This document shows positions 16,303 through 25,888 of a stretch of DNA of 64,000 nucleotides, piece after piece (positions within the stretch are counted from its first letter, which is position 1; each line of letters starts with the position of its first letter). This DNA is from Sphingomonas sp. G-3-2-10 (lineage in GTDB: Bacteria; Pseudomonadota; Alphaproteobacteria; Sphingomonadales; Sphingomonadaceae), in NCBI RefSeq assembly GCF_012927115.1, contig NZ_JABBFY010000001.1, forward strand, positions 1,116,001-1,180,000. Direction: 5' to 3'. The notes beneath the pieces were generated by a model, which saw nothing but the letters and a program-made list of their open reading frames with translations, had not been told where the DNA came from and did not search any database. The position numbers were made by a program, and so were the translations under genes.

Positions 16303-16824
16303 ATGGATACCGTACTTCCCGCCGAACTGGTCGCCGCAGCGCGCAAGGTCATCGAGGCCAATCGCGCCGCCGGACGCCGCATCACCGTCGCCGAGAGCTG
16401 CACCGGCGGCCTCGTCTGCGGCGCGCTGACCGAAATCCCCGGATCGTCCGACGTGTTCGAGGGCGGGATCGTGACCTATTCGGACGAGTCCAAGACCGAT
16501 CTGCTCAAGGTCAGCACCGATGTGCTGGAGACGTTCGGCGCGGTCTCGATCGCCGTTGCCTGGACGATGGCCCAGAATGCGGTGGCGAAGACCCGCGCCG
16601 ATGTCGCCGTGGCGATCACCGGGATCGCCGGGCCCGATGGCGGCAGCGAGAAGAAGCCGGTGGGCACGGTGGTGTTCGCCCGCGCCGAAAAGGGCGCGGA
16701 TCCCGATCACATCGTCGCGGATTCGAAGCTGTTCGAGAATAACGGCCGGGGCGGTATCCGCCTTCAGGCGGCGCTGGTTGCGCTCGAACTGCTGATGCCG
16801 GGCGCTTCGGTTCCCGAAGCGTAA
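16303..16824 (+). CDS. pncC: Nicotinamide-nucleotide amidohydrolase PncC (CinA C-terminal family)
   Basis: The 173-residue stand-alone CinA C-terminal domain deamidates nicotinamide mononucleotide to nicotinate mononucleotide in the pyridine nucleotide salvage cycle. Visible motifs are VAESCTGGLVCGAL, GIVTYSDESK, GAVS and AITGIAGPDGGS-KPVGTV, all characteristic. Its 3' end overlaps the convergent ratA gene by 61 nt, so the last 20 residues are encoded antisense to the RatA C-terminus. Confidence 0.95.
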   Translation: MDTVLPAELVAAARKVIEANRAAGRRITVAESCTGGLVCGALTEIPGSSDVFEGGIVTYSDESKTDLLKVSTDVLETFGAVSIAVAWTMAQNAVAKTRADVAVAITGIAGPDGGSEKKPVGTVVFARAEKGADPDHIVADSKLFENNGRGGIRLQAALVALELLMPGASVPEA

Positions 16825-17246
16825 AGCCGCGCCGCGCGTTCCTCGAACGCGTTGACCATCTTGCGGACGGCGCGATCGAACACCTGCCCCGCCAGCATCT
16901 CGAACATGCGGTTCTTGAACGCGAAGTCGACGCTGAAATCGACGAGGCAGCCGCCCTTGCCATCCGGGCGGAATTTCCAGTCGTTGTTGAGATGCTTGAG
17001 CGGCCCGTCGAGATAATCGACGCGGATATGATCGGGCCGCTGCTTGCCGACCCGCGACGAGAAAGTCTCGCGCAGCCCCTTGAAGCCGACGATCACGTCG
17101 GCGACCATCTCGGTCTCGCTGTTCGAACGGACCCTGACCGCGGTCACCCAGGGCAGGAACTCGGCATAGCGGCCGACATCAGCCACCAGATCGAACATCT
17201 GCTCCGGCGTATAGGGAAGCGCCTTCGTCTCCTGATGGCGCGGCAT
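16764..17246 (-). CDS. ratA: RatA/Coq10-type START-domain protein
   Basis: This SRPBCC/START-fold protein of 160 residues begins [12 protein letters not shown] and has the PEQMFDLVADVGRYAEFLPW segment and DFAFKNRMFEMLAG. The family includes mitochondrial Coq10, a ubiquinone-binding chaperone, and E. coli RatA, proposed to hinder 70S formation. In alphaproteobacteria it usually follows lipA, as here, and a quinone-related role is more likely than a toxin. Its start overlaps the lipA stop by 1 nt (TGATG). The last 20 residues are small and serine/alanine-rich and overlap pncC. Confidence 0.93.
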   Translation of the reverse strand: MPRHQETKALPYTPEQMFDLVADVGRYAEFLPWVTAVRVRSNSETEMVADVIVGFKGLRETFSSRVGKQRPDHIRVDYLDGPLKHLNNDWKFRPDGKGGCLVDFSVDFAFKNRMFEMLAGQVFDRAVRKMVNAFEERAARLYASGTEAPGISSSSATSAA

Positions 17247-18166
17247 CAGGCTTTGGCCAGCTTCGCCTCTCGCGCGGCGCGCATCTTCGCGAAATCATCG
17301 CCCGCGTGATAGCTGGAGCGGGTCAGCGGCGAGGATGCGACCAGCAGGAAGCCCTTGGCCCGCGCGATCGCGCCATAGGCGTTGAACGCCGCCGGGGTGA
17401 CGAATTCCTGCACCTTGGCATGGCGCGGCGTGGGCTGGAGATACTGGCCCATCGTCAGGAAATCGATACCGGCCGAGCGCATGTCGTCCATCACCTGATG
17501 AACCTCCAGCCGCTCCTCGCCCAGCCCGAGCATCACGCCCGATTTGGTGAAGATCGACGGATCGAGCCGCTTGACCTGCTCCAGCAGGCGCAGCGAGGCG
17601 TAATAGCGCGCGCCCGGGCGGATCGTGGGATAGAGCCTCGGGACCGTCTCGAGGTTGTGGTTGTACACATCGGGCCGCGCCGCGACGATCGCTTCGACCG
17701 CGGCTTCGTGCTTGTTGCGGAAATCCGGGGTCAGGATTTCGATGGTGGTGACCGGGTTCGCCTTGCGGATCGCCTCGATCACCTTGACGAACTGGCTCGC
17801 GCCACCATCCTTCAGATCATCGCGGTCGACCGACGTCACGACGATATGCTCCAGCCCCATCTGCGCGGCTGCATCGGCGACGTTGTTCGGCTCCATCGGA
17901 TCGACGGCGCGCGGCATGCCGGTCTTCACGTTGCAGAAGGCGCAGGCACGGGTGCAGGTATCGCCCAGGATCATCACCGTGGCGTGCTTCTTCGACCAGC
18001 ACTCGCCGATATTCGGGCAAGCCGCTTCCTCGCACACCGTCGTCAGGCTCTTCGAGCGCATCAGCTCGCGCGTGGCGGCGAACCCGGCCGAGGTCGGCGC
18101 CTTGACGCGGATCCAGTCGGGCTTGCGCTGGCGTTCCGGGCGCGGCGTGGCGGAAAGGTCGTTCAT
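17246..18166 (-). CDS. lipA: Lipoyl synthase LipA
   Basis: This radical-SAM enzyme inserts two sulfurs into octanoyl-lipoyl domains. The auxiliary cluster motif is [12 protein letters not shown] and the radical-SAM motif is CTRACAFC. The sequence ends with the typical [10 protein letters not shown] segment that supplies a serine ligand. At 306 residues it has normal length. It probably forms an operon with ratA downstream. Confidence 0.97.
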   Translation of the reverse strand: MNDLSATPRPERQRKPDWIRVKAPTSAGFAATRELMRSKSLTTVCEEAACPNIGECWSKKHATVMILGDTCTRACAFCNVKTGMPRAVDPMEPNNVADAAAQMGLEHIVVTSVDRDDLKDGGASQFVKVIEAIRKANPVTTIEILTPDFRNKHEAAVEAIVAARPDVYNHNLETVPRLYPTIRPGARYYASLRLLEQVKRLDPSIFTKSGVMLGLGEERLEVHQVMDDMRSAGIDFLTMGQYLQPTPRHAKVQEFVTPAAFNAYGAIARAKGFLLVASSPLTRSSYHAGDDFAKMRAAREAKLAKA

Positions 18167-18288
18167 GAGGGGCCAGATAGCGGCAGCAACGAACGGTTAC
18201 AATGTTGCGCTTGTCCCGCTACCGCGCTTTCCATTAACCGCCACCCGGCAATCGCCCTATCGTACCTGTCGGGGCGCATGGAGGTAAC

Positions 18289-18918
18289 ATGACCTATTTC
18301 ACCGACCTCGTTGACGGCTATCACCGCTTCCGCAGCTCCGACTATCGTCGCCAGCGCGAACGCTGGGAGCAGCTGGCCGAGGGGCAGTCGCCCAAGGTAA
18401 TGGTCATCGCCTGCGCCGACAGCCGCGTCGAGCCCTCGCAGATCTTCGATACGCTGCCCGGCGAGATGTTCGTGGTGCGCAACGTCGCCAATCTCGTCCC
18501 CCCGTTCGAGACGACTCCGGGCCGCCACGGCGTCTCCGCTGCGCTTGAGTTCGCGGTGACCAAGCTGAACGTCGAGGAAATCGTGATCCTCGGCCACGGC
18601 AAGTGCGGCGGCGCGCATGCTGCGCTGACCGAGATGTTCCATGATTCCGAGCCTGGCGACGGCGGCTTCGTGCATGAATGGGTGAGCATCCTCGATGGCG
18701 CGCGCGAGAAGGTGAAGGCGAAGTTCGCCGGCAGCCCCGATATCGCCCGCGAGATGGAATATGAGACCGTCCGCACCTCGATCGCCAATCTGCGCGGCTT
18801 TCCGTTCGTGGCGGAGCGCGAAGCGGCGGGCGCGCTGACGATCCACGGCGCCTATTTCGCGATCGCCGACGGCGGACTGCATGTGATGGGCGAGGACGGC
18901 GAGTTCGCGGCAGCGTAA
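18289..18918 (+). CDS. Beta-class carbonic anhydrase
   Basis: This 209-residue zinc enzyme interconverts CO2 and bicarbonate. Zinc ligands are visible as the cysteine in CADSR and the histidine and cysteine in HGKCGG. The Asp-Arg dyad in CADSR and the RNVANLVPP segment match the beta class. It diverges from lipA with about 120 nt between them and is followed after 60 nt by a membrane protein gene. Confidence 0.95.
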   Translation: MTYFTDLVDGYHRFRSSDYRRQRERWEQLAEGQSPKVMVIACADSRVEPSQIFDTLPGEMFVVRNVANLVPPFETTPGRHGVSAALEFAVTKLNVEEIVILGHGKCGGAHAALTEMFHDSEPGDGGFVHEWVSILDGAREKVKAKFAGSPDIAREMEYETVRTSIANLRGFPFVAEREAAGALTIHGAYFAIADGGLHVMGEDGEFAAA

Positions 18919-18978
18919 CTCGGGCCACCCATTGACGGACATCGCGCTCTTCTCCAGCTTCACGGCGGGGGAAGCGCG

Positions 18979-19686
18979 ATGATCCAATTCACCTGGCGAC
19001 AACTGGTCGGGCTTTATCGCCGCGGCTTCGCGCTGTTCCTGATCGCCCCGGTGATCATCGCGCTGGTCGTGGTGCCGGAGTTCATCCAGCACATCGTCGA
19101 AATCCGCATCGGCATGTTCGACAGCATCGAGCAGGGCCGCGCATTGGCGAACGATCCGGCGCGCTGGACGGCGGGTTATTTCAAGCTGGCCGGACTCGGC
19201 CTCGCGATGCTGGCGGCGGCTCGATACTTGGCCGCGCGGGCGCAAGGCGGAACGTGGTGGAAACTCGGCGAGATCGCCTGGCTTCCGCTGATCGGCGCGC
19301 TGCTGTTGTTCCTGCTGGTCCCGGCGATCCCCGATCTCGTCCGCGCCCATGTGCCCGTCTGGGTCTATTGGACCAGCTACACCGTGCTGAGCCTCGCGAC
19401 CCTGCCGCTGATGGTGCCGATCATGGCCGCGCTGGCGGGCGATCGGCGCACGGGGCTGCTCGCGCGCTATTGGCGCGACTGGCGCTACGTGCCCTTGCTG
19501 CTGCTCCTGCTGGTCGCTGCCTATGCGCCGGGGATGGCGCTGCATTACGGCTTCCACTGGATCGCGATCGGCAAGCCGGCAGTGTTGCTGTGGCCGATCA
19601 TGGTGCTGGACTCGCTCGCGGTCGGCCTGATCGCATCGATGGTCGGCGCGGCGCTCAGCCTGACCTATGAGGCAGCGCGGCCCTAG
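18979..19686 (+). CDS. Integral membrane protein, unknown function (235 aa)
   Basis: About six hydrophobic helices are present (near residues 15-35, 72-90, 98-116, 130-152, 168-185 and 200-225), with few charged residues outside loops. No motif points to a substrate. Its TAG stop shares the palindrome CTAG with the stop of the convergent ppk2 gene, so the two coding regions overlap by 4 nt. Confidence 0.8.
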   Translation: MIQFTWRQLVGLYRRGFALFLIAPVIIALVVVPEFIQHIVEIRIGMFDSIEQGRALANDPARWTAGYFKLAGLGLAMLAAARYLAARAQGGTWWKLGEIAWLPLIGALLLFLLVPAIPDLVRAHVPVWVYWTSYTVLSLATLPLMVPIMAALAGDRRTGLLARYWRDWRYVPLLLLLLVAAYAPGMALHYGFHWIAIGKPAVLLWPIMVLDSLAVGLIASMVGAALSLTYEAARP

Positions 19687-20459
19687 CTCTTGCCCAACGC
19701 CTTGCGCGCGACCTTCTCCACCTCGGGATCGAGCTTCGGCGGGTGCATCGGCACATTCGCCTCCAGCGCCTCGGCGATCGCGGTCAGCGCCGCGATCCGG
19801 CCCGCCTTTTTGTTGTTGCCGTCGATCACCGTCCAGGGCGCGGCCTTGGTCGAGGTGCGTTCGAACATCTCGTGCATGGCGTCGAGATAGGCGTCGCGCT
19901 TCGCCCGGTTGCGATAGTCGTCGAGGCCGGTCTTCCAGCGCTTCCAAGGATGTTCCAGCCGGTCCTTGAGCCGCTTGTCCTGCTCCTTCTGCGTCACATG
20001 GACGAAGACCTTCACCAGCGTCGCGCCGGTATCGACATGCTGCGCCTCGAACGCGTTGATCTCGTCATAGCCGCGCCGCCACTCGGTTTCGGTGGCATAG
20101 CCCTCGACCCGTTCGACCAGCACCCGGCCGTACCAGCTGCGATCGAACACCGCGATATTGTGCTGCGCGGGCAGCCGCTGCCAGAAGCGCCACAGGAAGT
20201 GATGGCCGAGTTCCTCGGGCGTCGGCGCGCTGATCGGCCAGACCTCGAAATAGCGCGGGTCCCATTCGGCGGTCAGCCGCTTGATGATGCCGCCCTTCCC
20301 CGCCGCGTCCCAGCCTTCGAACAGCACGATCGCGCGCCGCTTGTGGACGATATGCGCGGTCTGGATATGGCTCAGCCGCTTCTGCAGCTTTTCCAGCTCG
20401 TGCGCGTATTTGCCGTCGAATTCGTCGCCGGATTCATAGTCGGAAAGGTCGATCGTCAT
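19683..20459 (-). CDS. ppk2: Polyphosphate kinase 2
   Basis: The 258-residue PPK2 transfers phosphate between polyphosphate and nucleotides, often favouring nucleotide phosphorylation at the expense of polyphosphate. Walker A is EGWDAAGKGG (48-57) and the Walker B/lid region is FDRSWYGRVLVERVEG. Single-domain length fits class I or III. The gene shares its stop-codon palindrome with the convergent upstream gene, and its start overlaps the stop of the secreted-protein gene before it by 4 nt. Confidence 0.95.
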   Translation of the reverse strand: MTIDLSDYESGDEFDGKYAHELEKLQKRLSHIQTAHIVHKRRAIVLFEGWDAAGKGGIIKRLTAEWDPRYFEVWPISAPTPEELGHHFLWRFWQRLPAQHNIAVFDRSWYGRVLVERVEGYATETEWRRGYDEINAFEAQHVDTGATLVKVFVHVTQKEQDKRLKDRLEHPWKRWKTGLDDYRNRAKRDAYLDAMHEMFERTSTKAAPWTVIDGNNKKAGRIAALTAIAEALEANVPMHPPKLDPEVEKVARKALGKS

Positions 20460-21226
20460 GGTGTTCCCTGAACCATGATGGTGTTGTCCTCCTCGATCAC
20501 GATGCTTCGCAGCACATCGAGGCGCGGCGAAGGCCGGTACTCAAGCTGGATCGTCACCCAATAGTTCCCCACTGTGAACGCATAGCAGGGATCGGGCGGC
20601 TTCGACACGCATTGGCGGATATCGGTTACGTCGCCCGGGAAGGCGCTGGACACGAAGCCGGAGCATTCGCGCGATATCCGCCCCTTCTTGTCGTGGCAGC
20701 CGGGAATGGCGCGTTTGCCCTCGCGGATCGTGCCCAGCGCGATCATCAGCGCATTATAGCCATAGGCGACCGTCCAGCTGCTGTCCGCGCTGATCCAGCC
20801 ATCGCGGGCCATGCCGTCGATCGCAGTGCAGGGTCCCTTGAACGGCTGATAGTCGCGCGGGCGGTCCAGCGAGATCATCGCTTCGCCGGTGATGATGCGA
20901 TACTCGGTCTTCGCGCGCAGGCCGAACGGCATCTCGGCCATGTCGGTATAGGTCCGCTGCCCCCCTTTCACATCGGCATAGCCGACCGCGACCATGTCGC
21001 GCCGGCACACGCCCGGGAACCCCGTCGAGACGGGACGGGTATAAAGCCGGCCCTCGGTATAGGCGCCCTCCAGGCTGTTTCCGGATTCGAAGATGCCATC
21101 GGACTGAAGGATCGCGTCGAGCCCGGCACGCGCCTTGGCGCCGGCTGCCACGCTGGGCGGTGCCTGCTGCGCCAGGCTGGGGGTCGCGACGGCCACAGCC
21201 ATCAGTACAAGGTAGCGAACCGTCAT
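20456..21226 (-). CDS. Secreted protein, unknown function (256 aa)
   Basis: A signal peptide (hydrophobic residues 4-17, probable cleavage after SLA) is followed by a polar domain with several cysteines (in VCRRD, GPCTA, GCHDK, ECSG, QCVSKPPDPC), suggesting disulfides in the periplasm. The stop overlaps the ppk2 start by 4 nt (ATGA), so translation of the kinase may depend on this gene. No family was recognised. Confidence 0.8.
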   Translation of the reverse strand: MTVRYLVLMAVAVATPSLAQQAPPSVAAGAKARAGLDAILQSDGIFESGNSLEGAYTEGRLYTRPVSTGFPGVCRRDMVAVGYADVKGGQRTYTDMAEMPFGLRAKTEYRIITGEAMISLDRPRDYQPFKGPCTAIDGMARDGWISADSSWTVAYGYNALMIALGTIREGKRAIPGCHDKKGRISRECSGFVSSAFPGDVTDIRQCVSKPPDPCYAFTVGNYWVTIQLEYRPSPRLDVLRSIVIEEDNTIMVQGTP

Positions 21227-21260
21227 GGCATCCTCCCCCGGCCCGGCCGGCCAGCACCCC

Positions 21261-21773
21261 TTATAGGCGCTTGGCGAAGACGTGCGACACCGTGTGGAAC
21301 CCGTTGCGTTCGAAGAAGCGATGCGCGCCGTGGTTTTGCAGCCCGCTCTCCAGGAACAGCCAGTCCACGCCGCGTTCCGCCACCCGCGCCTCGACGGCCT
21401 TCAACAGCGTCTCGCCGATCCCCAACGACCGGCGCGCAGGCTCCACGGCCATGTCCTCCAGCACCGCGAAGCGGCGGCGCGGCGTTTCCTCCCATGCGAC
21501 AACGGCCATGCCGACCAGAACGCCGCCACCATCGCGCGCAATCACCAGATCGCGCTCGTCACCCAGTTCGGCGAAGTCCTCGGCATAGAGCGCGTCGAGA
21601 TTGTCGACCCAGCGCTCGCCATCGGGGCTGAGGCCGGTCTGGATCTCGCCGTGGCTGATATAGCGCGGATCGGTCGCGACCACGCGCGCGGCAAACGCCG
21701 CCGCTTCCTGCGCTACGCTGCCTGACTTGTCCCACTCGACAGATATTTGCTGCTGCAATCCAATTCGCTCCAT
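21261..21773 (-). CDS. GNAT-family N-acetyltransferase
   Basis: The 170-residue protein has the acetyl-CoA binding motif EPARRSLGIGETLLKAVEARV and a final FFERNGFH strand, both typical of GNAT enzymes. Substrate is unknown. The ATG at 21773 lies inside the preceding gene, giving a 61-nt overlap; no better start is evident downstream without trimming the fold. Confidence 0.85.
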   Translation of the reverse strand: MERIGLQQQISVEWDKSGSVAQEAAAFAARVVATDPRYISHGEIQTGLSPDGERWVDNLDALYAEDFAELGDERDLVIARDGGGVLVGMAVVAWEETPRRRFAVLEDMAVEPARRSLGIGETLLKAVEARVAERGVDWLFLESGLQNHGAHRFFERNGFHTVSHVFAKRL

Positions 21774-22435
21774 CTGGCCGGCTCGCGGCTATCGACCAGC
21801 CAGTTGGCGATCGCTTCGCAGCCGCCCATAATCTCCGCAACGGCTTCATAAAAGGCCTGGTCGCGATCCGCGACCGGCAGGCCTGCCTCGAAAATCTCGA
21901 CGCCGACATCAAAGATATCGCGCACGTCGCGAGTGTAGTTGGAGCGGATCAGCGCGTCCCAGTGCGCGCGGAAATAATCATCCTCCAATATCTCCACCAT
22001 CCACGCGATCCAGCTGGCGAACACCTCGGTCCGGATCATCTCCTTGCGGCGGAACCTGGCGCAGACCTCGAACAGGTTGAGCGACTGGTAATAGAGGTTG
22101 ATCAGGATGCCGCGCGCTTCGGCATATTTCTTCGCCGACCATATCGTCTTGCCGACGGCACCGCGGATAGCTGCGATCTTGGTCTCGTTGTCCGCGGTAT
22201 ATTTGAAGATTTCGCTCGAGCTGGTTTCCAGCGCGAGATAGTTCGCCGCAAGGTGGACCTCGTTCTCGCGCAGCCTACTATCTTCGTAGTGGCGCTGTTC
22301 GCGCGCCTCGGCCGCTTCGAATTGTGCTCGTGCATTGCGCGTCGATCGCCACGCGTAGATCGCGGAGAATATCGACGCGCCCATCGCGAAGATGGCGATG
22401 GCATCGGTCGTCGTAACGGCGGAAAAATTGATCAT
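21713..22435 (-). CDS. Membrane-anchored coiled-coil protein, unknown function
   Basis: The 240 residues begin with one hydrophobic helix (about 8-27), then a charged helix (residues 28-60, with RNARAQFEAAEAREQ) likely to be a coiled coil, and a mostly helical domain. The start at 22435 is chosen because AGGGG lies about 7 nt upstream and the longer frame is not protein-like. The topology resembles DUF4760-type proteins, but this was not established. Confidence 0.75.
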   Translation of the reverse strand: MINFSAVTTTDAIAIFAMGASIFSAIYAWRSTRNARAQFEAAEAREQRHYEDSRLRENEVHLAANYLALETSSSEIFKYTADNETKIAAIRGAVGKTIWSAKKYAEARGILINLYYQSLNLFEVCARFRRKEMIRTEVFASWIAWMVEILEDDYFRAHWDALIRSNYTRDVRDIFDVGVEIFEAGLPVADRDQAFYEAVAEIMGGCEAIANWLVDSREPARWSELDCSSKYLSSGTSQAA

Positions 22436-22512
22436 GCGATCCCCCTGCCATGATCCGGCGGGAGGAATGTGCCCCGGCCGGCGATCAAAGGCCAGCCGGG
22501 GCATATCGGTTG

Positions 22513-24309
22513 TCAGCCTGCCTTGGGGCCGTCGTTCGCCAGCTTGATGTGCAGTTCCTTGAGCTGCTTCGGGCTGACTTCGGCCGGCGCCTGCATCATC
22601 AGGTCCTCGGCCTTCTGGGTCATCGGGAACACGATCACTTCGCGAATGTTCGGCTCGTCGGCCAGCAGCATCACGATGCGGTCCACGCCCGGCGCCGAAC
22701 CGCCGTGCGGCGGCGCGCCGAACTTGAACGCGTTGATCATGCCCGCGAAGTTCGTGTCCACCTCCGCCTGGGTGTAGCCGGCGATTTCGAACGCCTTGTA
22801 CATGATCTCCGGACGATGGTTCCGGATCGCGCCCGACGAGAGCTCCACGCCGTTGCAGACGATGTCATACTGATAGGCGAGGATATCGAGCGGGTCCTTC
22901 GTGTTCAGCGCCTCCAGCTCGCCCTGTGGCATACTGAAGGGGTTGTGGCTGAAATCGACCTTCTTGTTGTCCTCGTCATACTCGAACATCGGGAAATCGA
23001 CGATCCAGCAGAATTCGAAACGCGACTTGTCGATCAGGTCGAGCTGGTCCGCCACGCGGGTGCGGGCGAGGCCGGCGAGCTTGGCCGCCTGCGCTTCCTT
23101 GCCGGCCGCGAAGAAGATGCCGTCGTTCGGGCCGAGGCCCATCGCATCGGCGATCGCCTTCATGCCGTCCTGGCCGTGGTTGTTGGCGATCGGGCCGCCG
23201 AACACGCCATCCTTCTGGGTGGCATAGCCGAGGCCCGGGAAGCCTTCCGACTGCGCCCACGAGTTCATCTCGTCGAAGAATTTGCGCGACTTTTCGTGCG
23301 TGTTGGGTGCTGCGACTGCGCGGACGACGCTACCTTCCTCGACCATCGAGGCGAAGCGGCCGAAGCCCGAGCCCTTGAAGAAGTCCGAGACGTCGCTGAT
23401 CAGCAGCGGGTTGCGCAGATCGGGCTTGTCGTTGCCGTACTTGGCCATCGATTCCTTGTACGGGATGCGCTTGAACGGCAGCGGCGAAACGGTGCGGCCC
23501 TTGCCGTCCCAGTCCGCGAATTCCTCGAACACGCCGTGCAGCACCGGCTCGATCGCGGCGAACACGTCGTCCTGGGTGACATAGCTCATCTCGAAATCGA
23601 GCTGGTAGAATTCGCCGGGCGAACGGTCGGCGCGGGCATCCTCGTCGCGGAAGCACGGCGCGATCTGGAAATAGCGGTCGAAGCCCGCGACCATCAGCAG
23701 CTGCTTGAACATCTGCGGCGCCTGCGGCAGCGCGTAGAACTTGCCCGGATGGACGCGCGACGGAACCAGATAGTCGCGCGCGCCTTCGGGGCTCGACGCG
23801 GTCAGGATCGGCGTCTGGAATTCGGTGAAGCCCTGAGCGATCATCCGCTGGCGCAGCGACGAGATGACGTTCGAACGCAGCATGATGTTCTTGTGCAGCC
23901 GCTCGCGGCGCAGATCGAGGAAGCGGTTCTTGAGGCGGATTTCCTCGGGATATTCGGCATCGCCGAACACCGGCAGCGGCAGCTTGTCGGCGGCCGACTG
24001 GACCGTCACCGCGCTGGGGAACACTTCGATCTCGCCGGTCGGCAGCTTGGGGTTCAGCGTCTCGGGCGAGCGTGCCGAAACCTTGCCCGTGACGGTGATG
24101 ACCGACTCGGGGCCGAGCGCATCGACGGTCTTGAACAGATCCGAATCGGTTTCGATCACGACCTGGGTGATGCCGTAATGATCGCGCAGATCGACGAAGA
24201 GCACATTGGCATGTTCGCGCGTGCGATTGATCCACCCGGAGAGGCGGACTTCCTGACCGACATCGGTCGCGCGAAGTGCGGCGCAGGTGTGCGTACGATA
24301 GGCGTGCAT
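22513..24309 (-). CDS. aspS: Aspartyl-tRNA synthetase
   Basis: This class II synthetase has 598 residues: an OB-fold anticodon domain (residues 1-105, [22 protein letters not shown]), a catalytic core with motif 2 [15 protein letters not shown], the bacterial GAD insertion (about 285-415) and motif 3 GVDRIVMLL. The start MHAYRTH at 24309 is usual for the family. Bacterial-type enzymes may or may not also charge tRNA-Asn; this cannot be decided here. It diverges from rnd across 88 nt that must hold both promoters. Confidence 0.97.
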   Translation of the reverse strand: MHAYRTHTCAALRATDVGQEVRLSGWINRTREHANVLFVDLRDHYGITQVVIETDSDLFKTVDALGPESVITVTGKVSARSPETLNPKLPTGEIEVFPSAVTVQSAADKLPLPVFGDAEYPEEIRLKNRFLDLRRERLHKNIMLRSNVISSLRQRMIAQGFTEFQTPILTASSPEGARDYLVPSRVHPGKFYALPQAPQMFKQLLMVAGFDRYFQIAPCFRDEDARADRSPGEFYQLDFEMSYVTQDDVFAAIEPVLHGVFEEFADWDGKGRTVSPLPFKRIPYKESMAKYGNDKPDLRNPLLISDVSDFFKGSGFGRFASMVEEGSVVRAVAAPNTHEKSRKFFDEMNSWAQSEGFPGLGYATQKDGVFGGPIANNHGQDGMKAIADAMGLGPNDGIFFAAGKEAQAAKLAGLARTRVADQLDLIDKSRFEFCWIVDFPMFEYDEDNKKVDFSHNPFSMPQGELEALNTKDPLDILAYQYDIVCNGVELSSGAIRNHRPEIMYKAFEIAGYTQAEVDTNFAGMINAFKFGAPPHGGSAPGVDRIVMLLADEPNIREVIVFPMTQKAEDLMMQAPAEVSPKQLKELHIKLANDGPKAG

Positions 24310-24397
24310 GGTTCTCGTCTCTGACAGATACGGAAAGGCGGGCGCATCCCCGCCAAGCACTCTTTTGTCAACCCGAAGACATGTCTATGGGGCCTAG

Positions 24398-25573
24398 ATG
24401 CATATCCATGACCTGATCGAGGACTCCGCCTCGCTCGCCAATCTCTGCGCCCGTCTCGCCACCAAGCCCTATGTGGTCGTCGACACGGAATTCATGCGCG
24501 AGAACACCTATTGGCCCGAACTGTGCCTCATCCAGATCGCCGATGACGAGGAAGCCGCCGCGATCGATCCGATGGCGCCGAATATCGACCTTGGCCCGCT
24601 GCTCGATCTGCTGACCGAGAATGAGGACGTGCTGAAGGTCTTCCATGCCGGCGGGCAGGATATCGAGATCGTCTATAACCTGACGGGCAAGACCCCTCAC
24701 CCGCTGTTCGACACCCAGGTCGCGGCGATGGCGCTGGGGCAAGGCGAGCAGATCGGCTATTCCAACCTGGTCGATACCTATCTGGGCATCGTGGTCGACA
24801 AGGGTGCGCGTTTCACCGACTGGGCGCGGCGTCCGCTCGACAAGCGCCAGATCGACTACGCCATCTGCGACGTGACCTATCTCTCCGAAATCTTCCCGCG
24901 GATGCTGGAGAAGCTGAAGAAGACCGGACGCGGCGCCTGGCTCGATCAGGAGATGGAGCGGCTCGCCGACCCCGAGAATTACCGCAACGATCCGGACAAG
25001 GCATGGCAGCGAATCCGCGTTTCCAGCCGCAAGCCCGAAGTACTCGGCCGCCTGAAGGCGCTGGCGCGCTGGCGCGAGCTGGAAGCGCAGGGCAAGGATC
25101 TGCCGCGCGGACGGATCATCAAGGACGAGACGATGGCCGATCTCGCCGCCAATCCGCCGCGCAAGCAGGCCGATCTGGGCCGCGTCCGGGGCCTTTCCCC
25201 CGCTTGGTCGGGCAACGATATCGGCGGGCGGCTGATGGCGGCCCTGGCCGATGCGCAGCCGATGACCACGGCGGAGATGCCCGCACGCGACGATCGCAAG
25301 CCGGCGCTGGGCAAGGACGGCGCGCTGGTCGCCGATCTGCTCAAGCTGCTGCTCAAGATCCGCGCCAAGGAAATCAACGTCGCCGCCAAGCTGCTGGCGC
25401 GCAGCGACGATCTCGAAGCACTGGCGGCGGGCCAGCGCGAAGGCCTGTCGATCCTCGAAGGCTGGCGTTTCGAACAATTCGGCCGCGACGCGCTCAATCT
25501 TGTCGAGGGTCAGCTTGGGTTCACCGTGAAGAACGGAAAGCTCAAGATGACACGGACGGAGGTACCCGAATGA
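24398..25573 (+). CDS. rnd: Ribonuclease D
   Basis: This 3'-5' exoribonuclease trims tRNA precursors. The 391 residues have a DEDDy exonuclease domain with VDTEFMRE (Exo I), FHAGGQDIEIVYNL (Exo II) and YAICDVTYL (Exo III), followed by HRDC-type helices. The stop overlaps the start of a small lipoprotein gene by 4 nt. Confidence 0.95.
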   Translation: MHIHDLIEDSASLANLCARLATKPYVVVDTEFMRENTYWPELCLIQIADDEEAAAIDPMAPNIDLGPLLDLLTENEDVLKVFHAGGQDIEIVYNLTGKTPHPLFDTQVAAMALGQGEQIGYSNLVDTYLGIVVDKGARFTDWARRPLDKRQIDYAICDVTYLSEIFPRMLEKLKKTGRGAWLDQEMERLADPENYRNDPDKAWQRIRVSSRKPEVLGRLKALARWRELEAQGKDLPRGRIIKDETMADLAANPPRKQADLGRVRGLSPAWSGNDIGGRLMAALADAQPMTTAEMPARDDRKPALGKDGALVADLLKLLLKIRAKEINVAAKLLARSDDLEALAAGQREGLSILEGWRFEQFGRDALNLVEGQLGFTVKNGKLKMTRTEVPE

Positions 25574-25857
25574 TTCGCCTGACCATCCCGCTGATCGGAT
25601 TCGCCTTGGTGAGTTGCGCGCCCCCGCCCCCCGCCGCGATCCCCGCGCCGCCGACCGCGTGCGGATCGGAGAAGGTAGCCGATTTCATCGGCAAGAAGCG
25701 CACCGACGCAATTTCAGCCGAAGTCGCGAAACGATCGGGCGCGAAGAACATCCGCTGGATCTCGCCGGGAATGGCAGTGACGATGGACTATCGCGAGGAT
25801 CGGCTGAACGTCGATCTGAACGACAAGGGCGTGATCACCCGCTTCTATTGCAGCTGA
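25570..25857 (+). CDS. Small lipoprotein with I78-type peptidase inhibitor domain
   Basis: The 95-residue product has a lipoprotein signal peptide with lipobox LVSC at about residues 13-16, a proline/alanine linker, and a 60-residue domain. The domain runs CGSEKVADFIGKK to NDKGVITRFYC, matching the I78 (potato-inhibitor-like) family: a first cysteine, IG-K, a central helix, then DYREDRLNV-D and a final cysteine. These probably inhibit serine peptidases in the periplasm. The ATG sits in the rnd stop (ATGA). Confidence 0.85.
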   Translation: MIRLTIPLIGFALVSCAPPPPAAIPAPPTACGSEKVADFIGKKRTDAISAEVAKRSGAKNIRWISPGMAVTMDYREDRLNVDLNDKGVITRFYCS

Positions 25858-25888
25858 CCCCTGACCTTCCCGCGCACGGGAAGGATGT

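Noticed and set aside
16764..17246. RatA as the toxin of a toxin-antitoxin pair
   Set aside because: The gene lies downstream of lipA, as in many alphaproteobacteria, and no antitoxin gene (RatB/RnfH-like) is adjacent. A ubiquinone-related role fits better.
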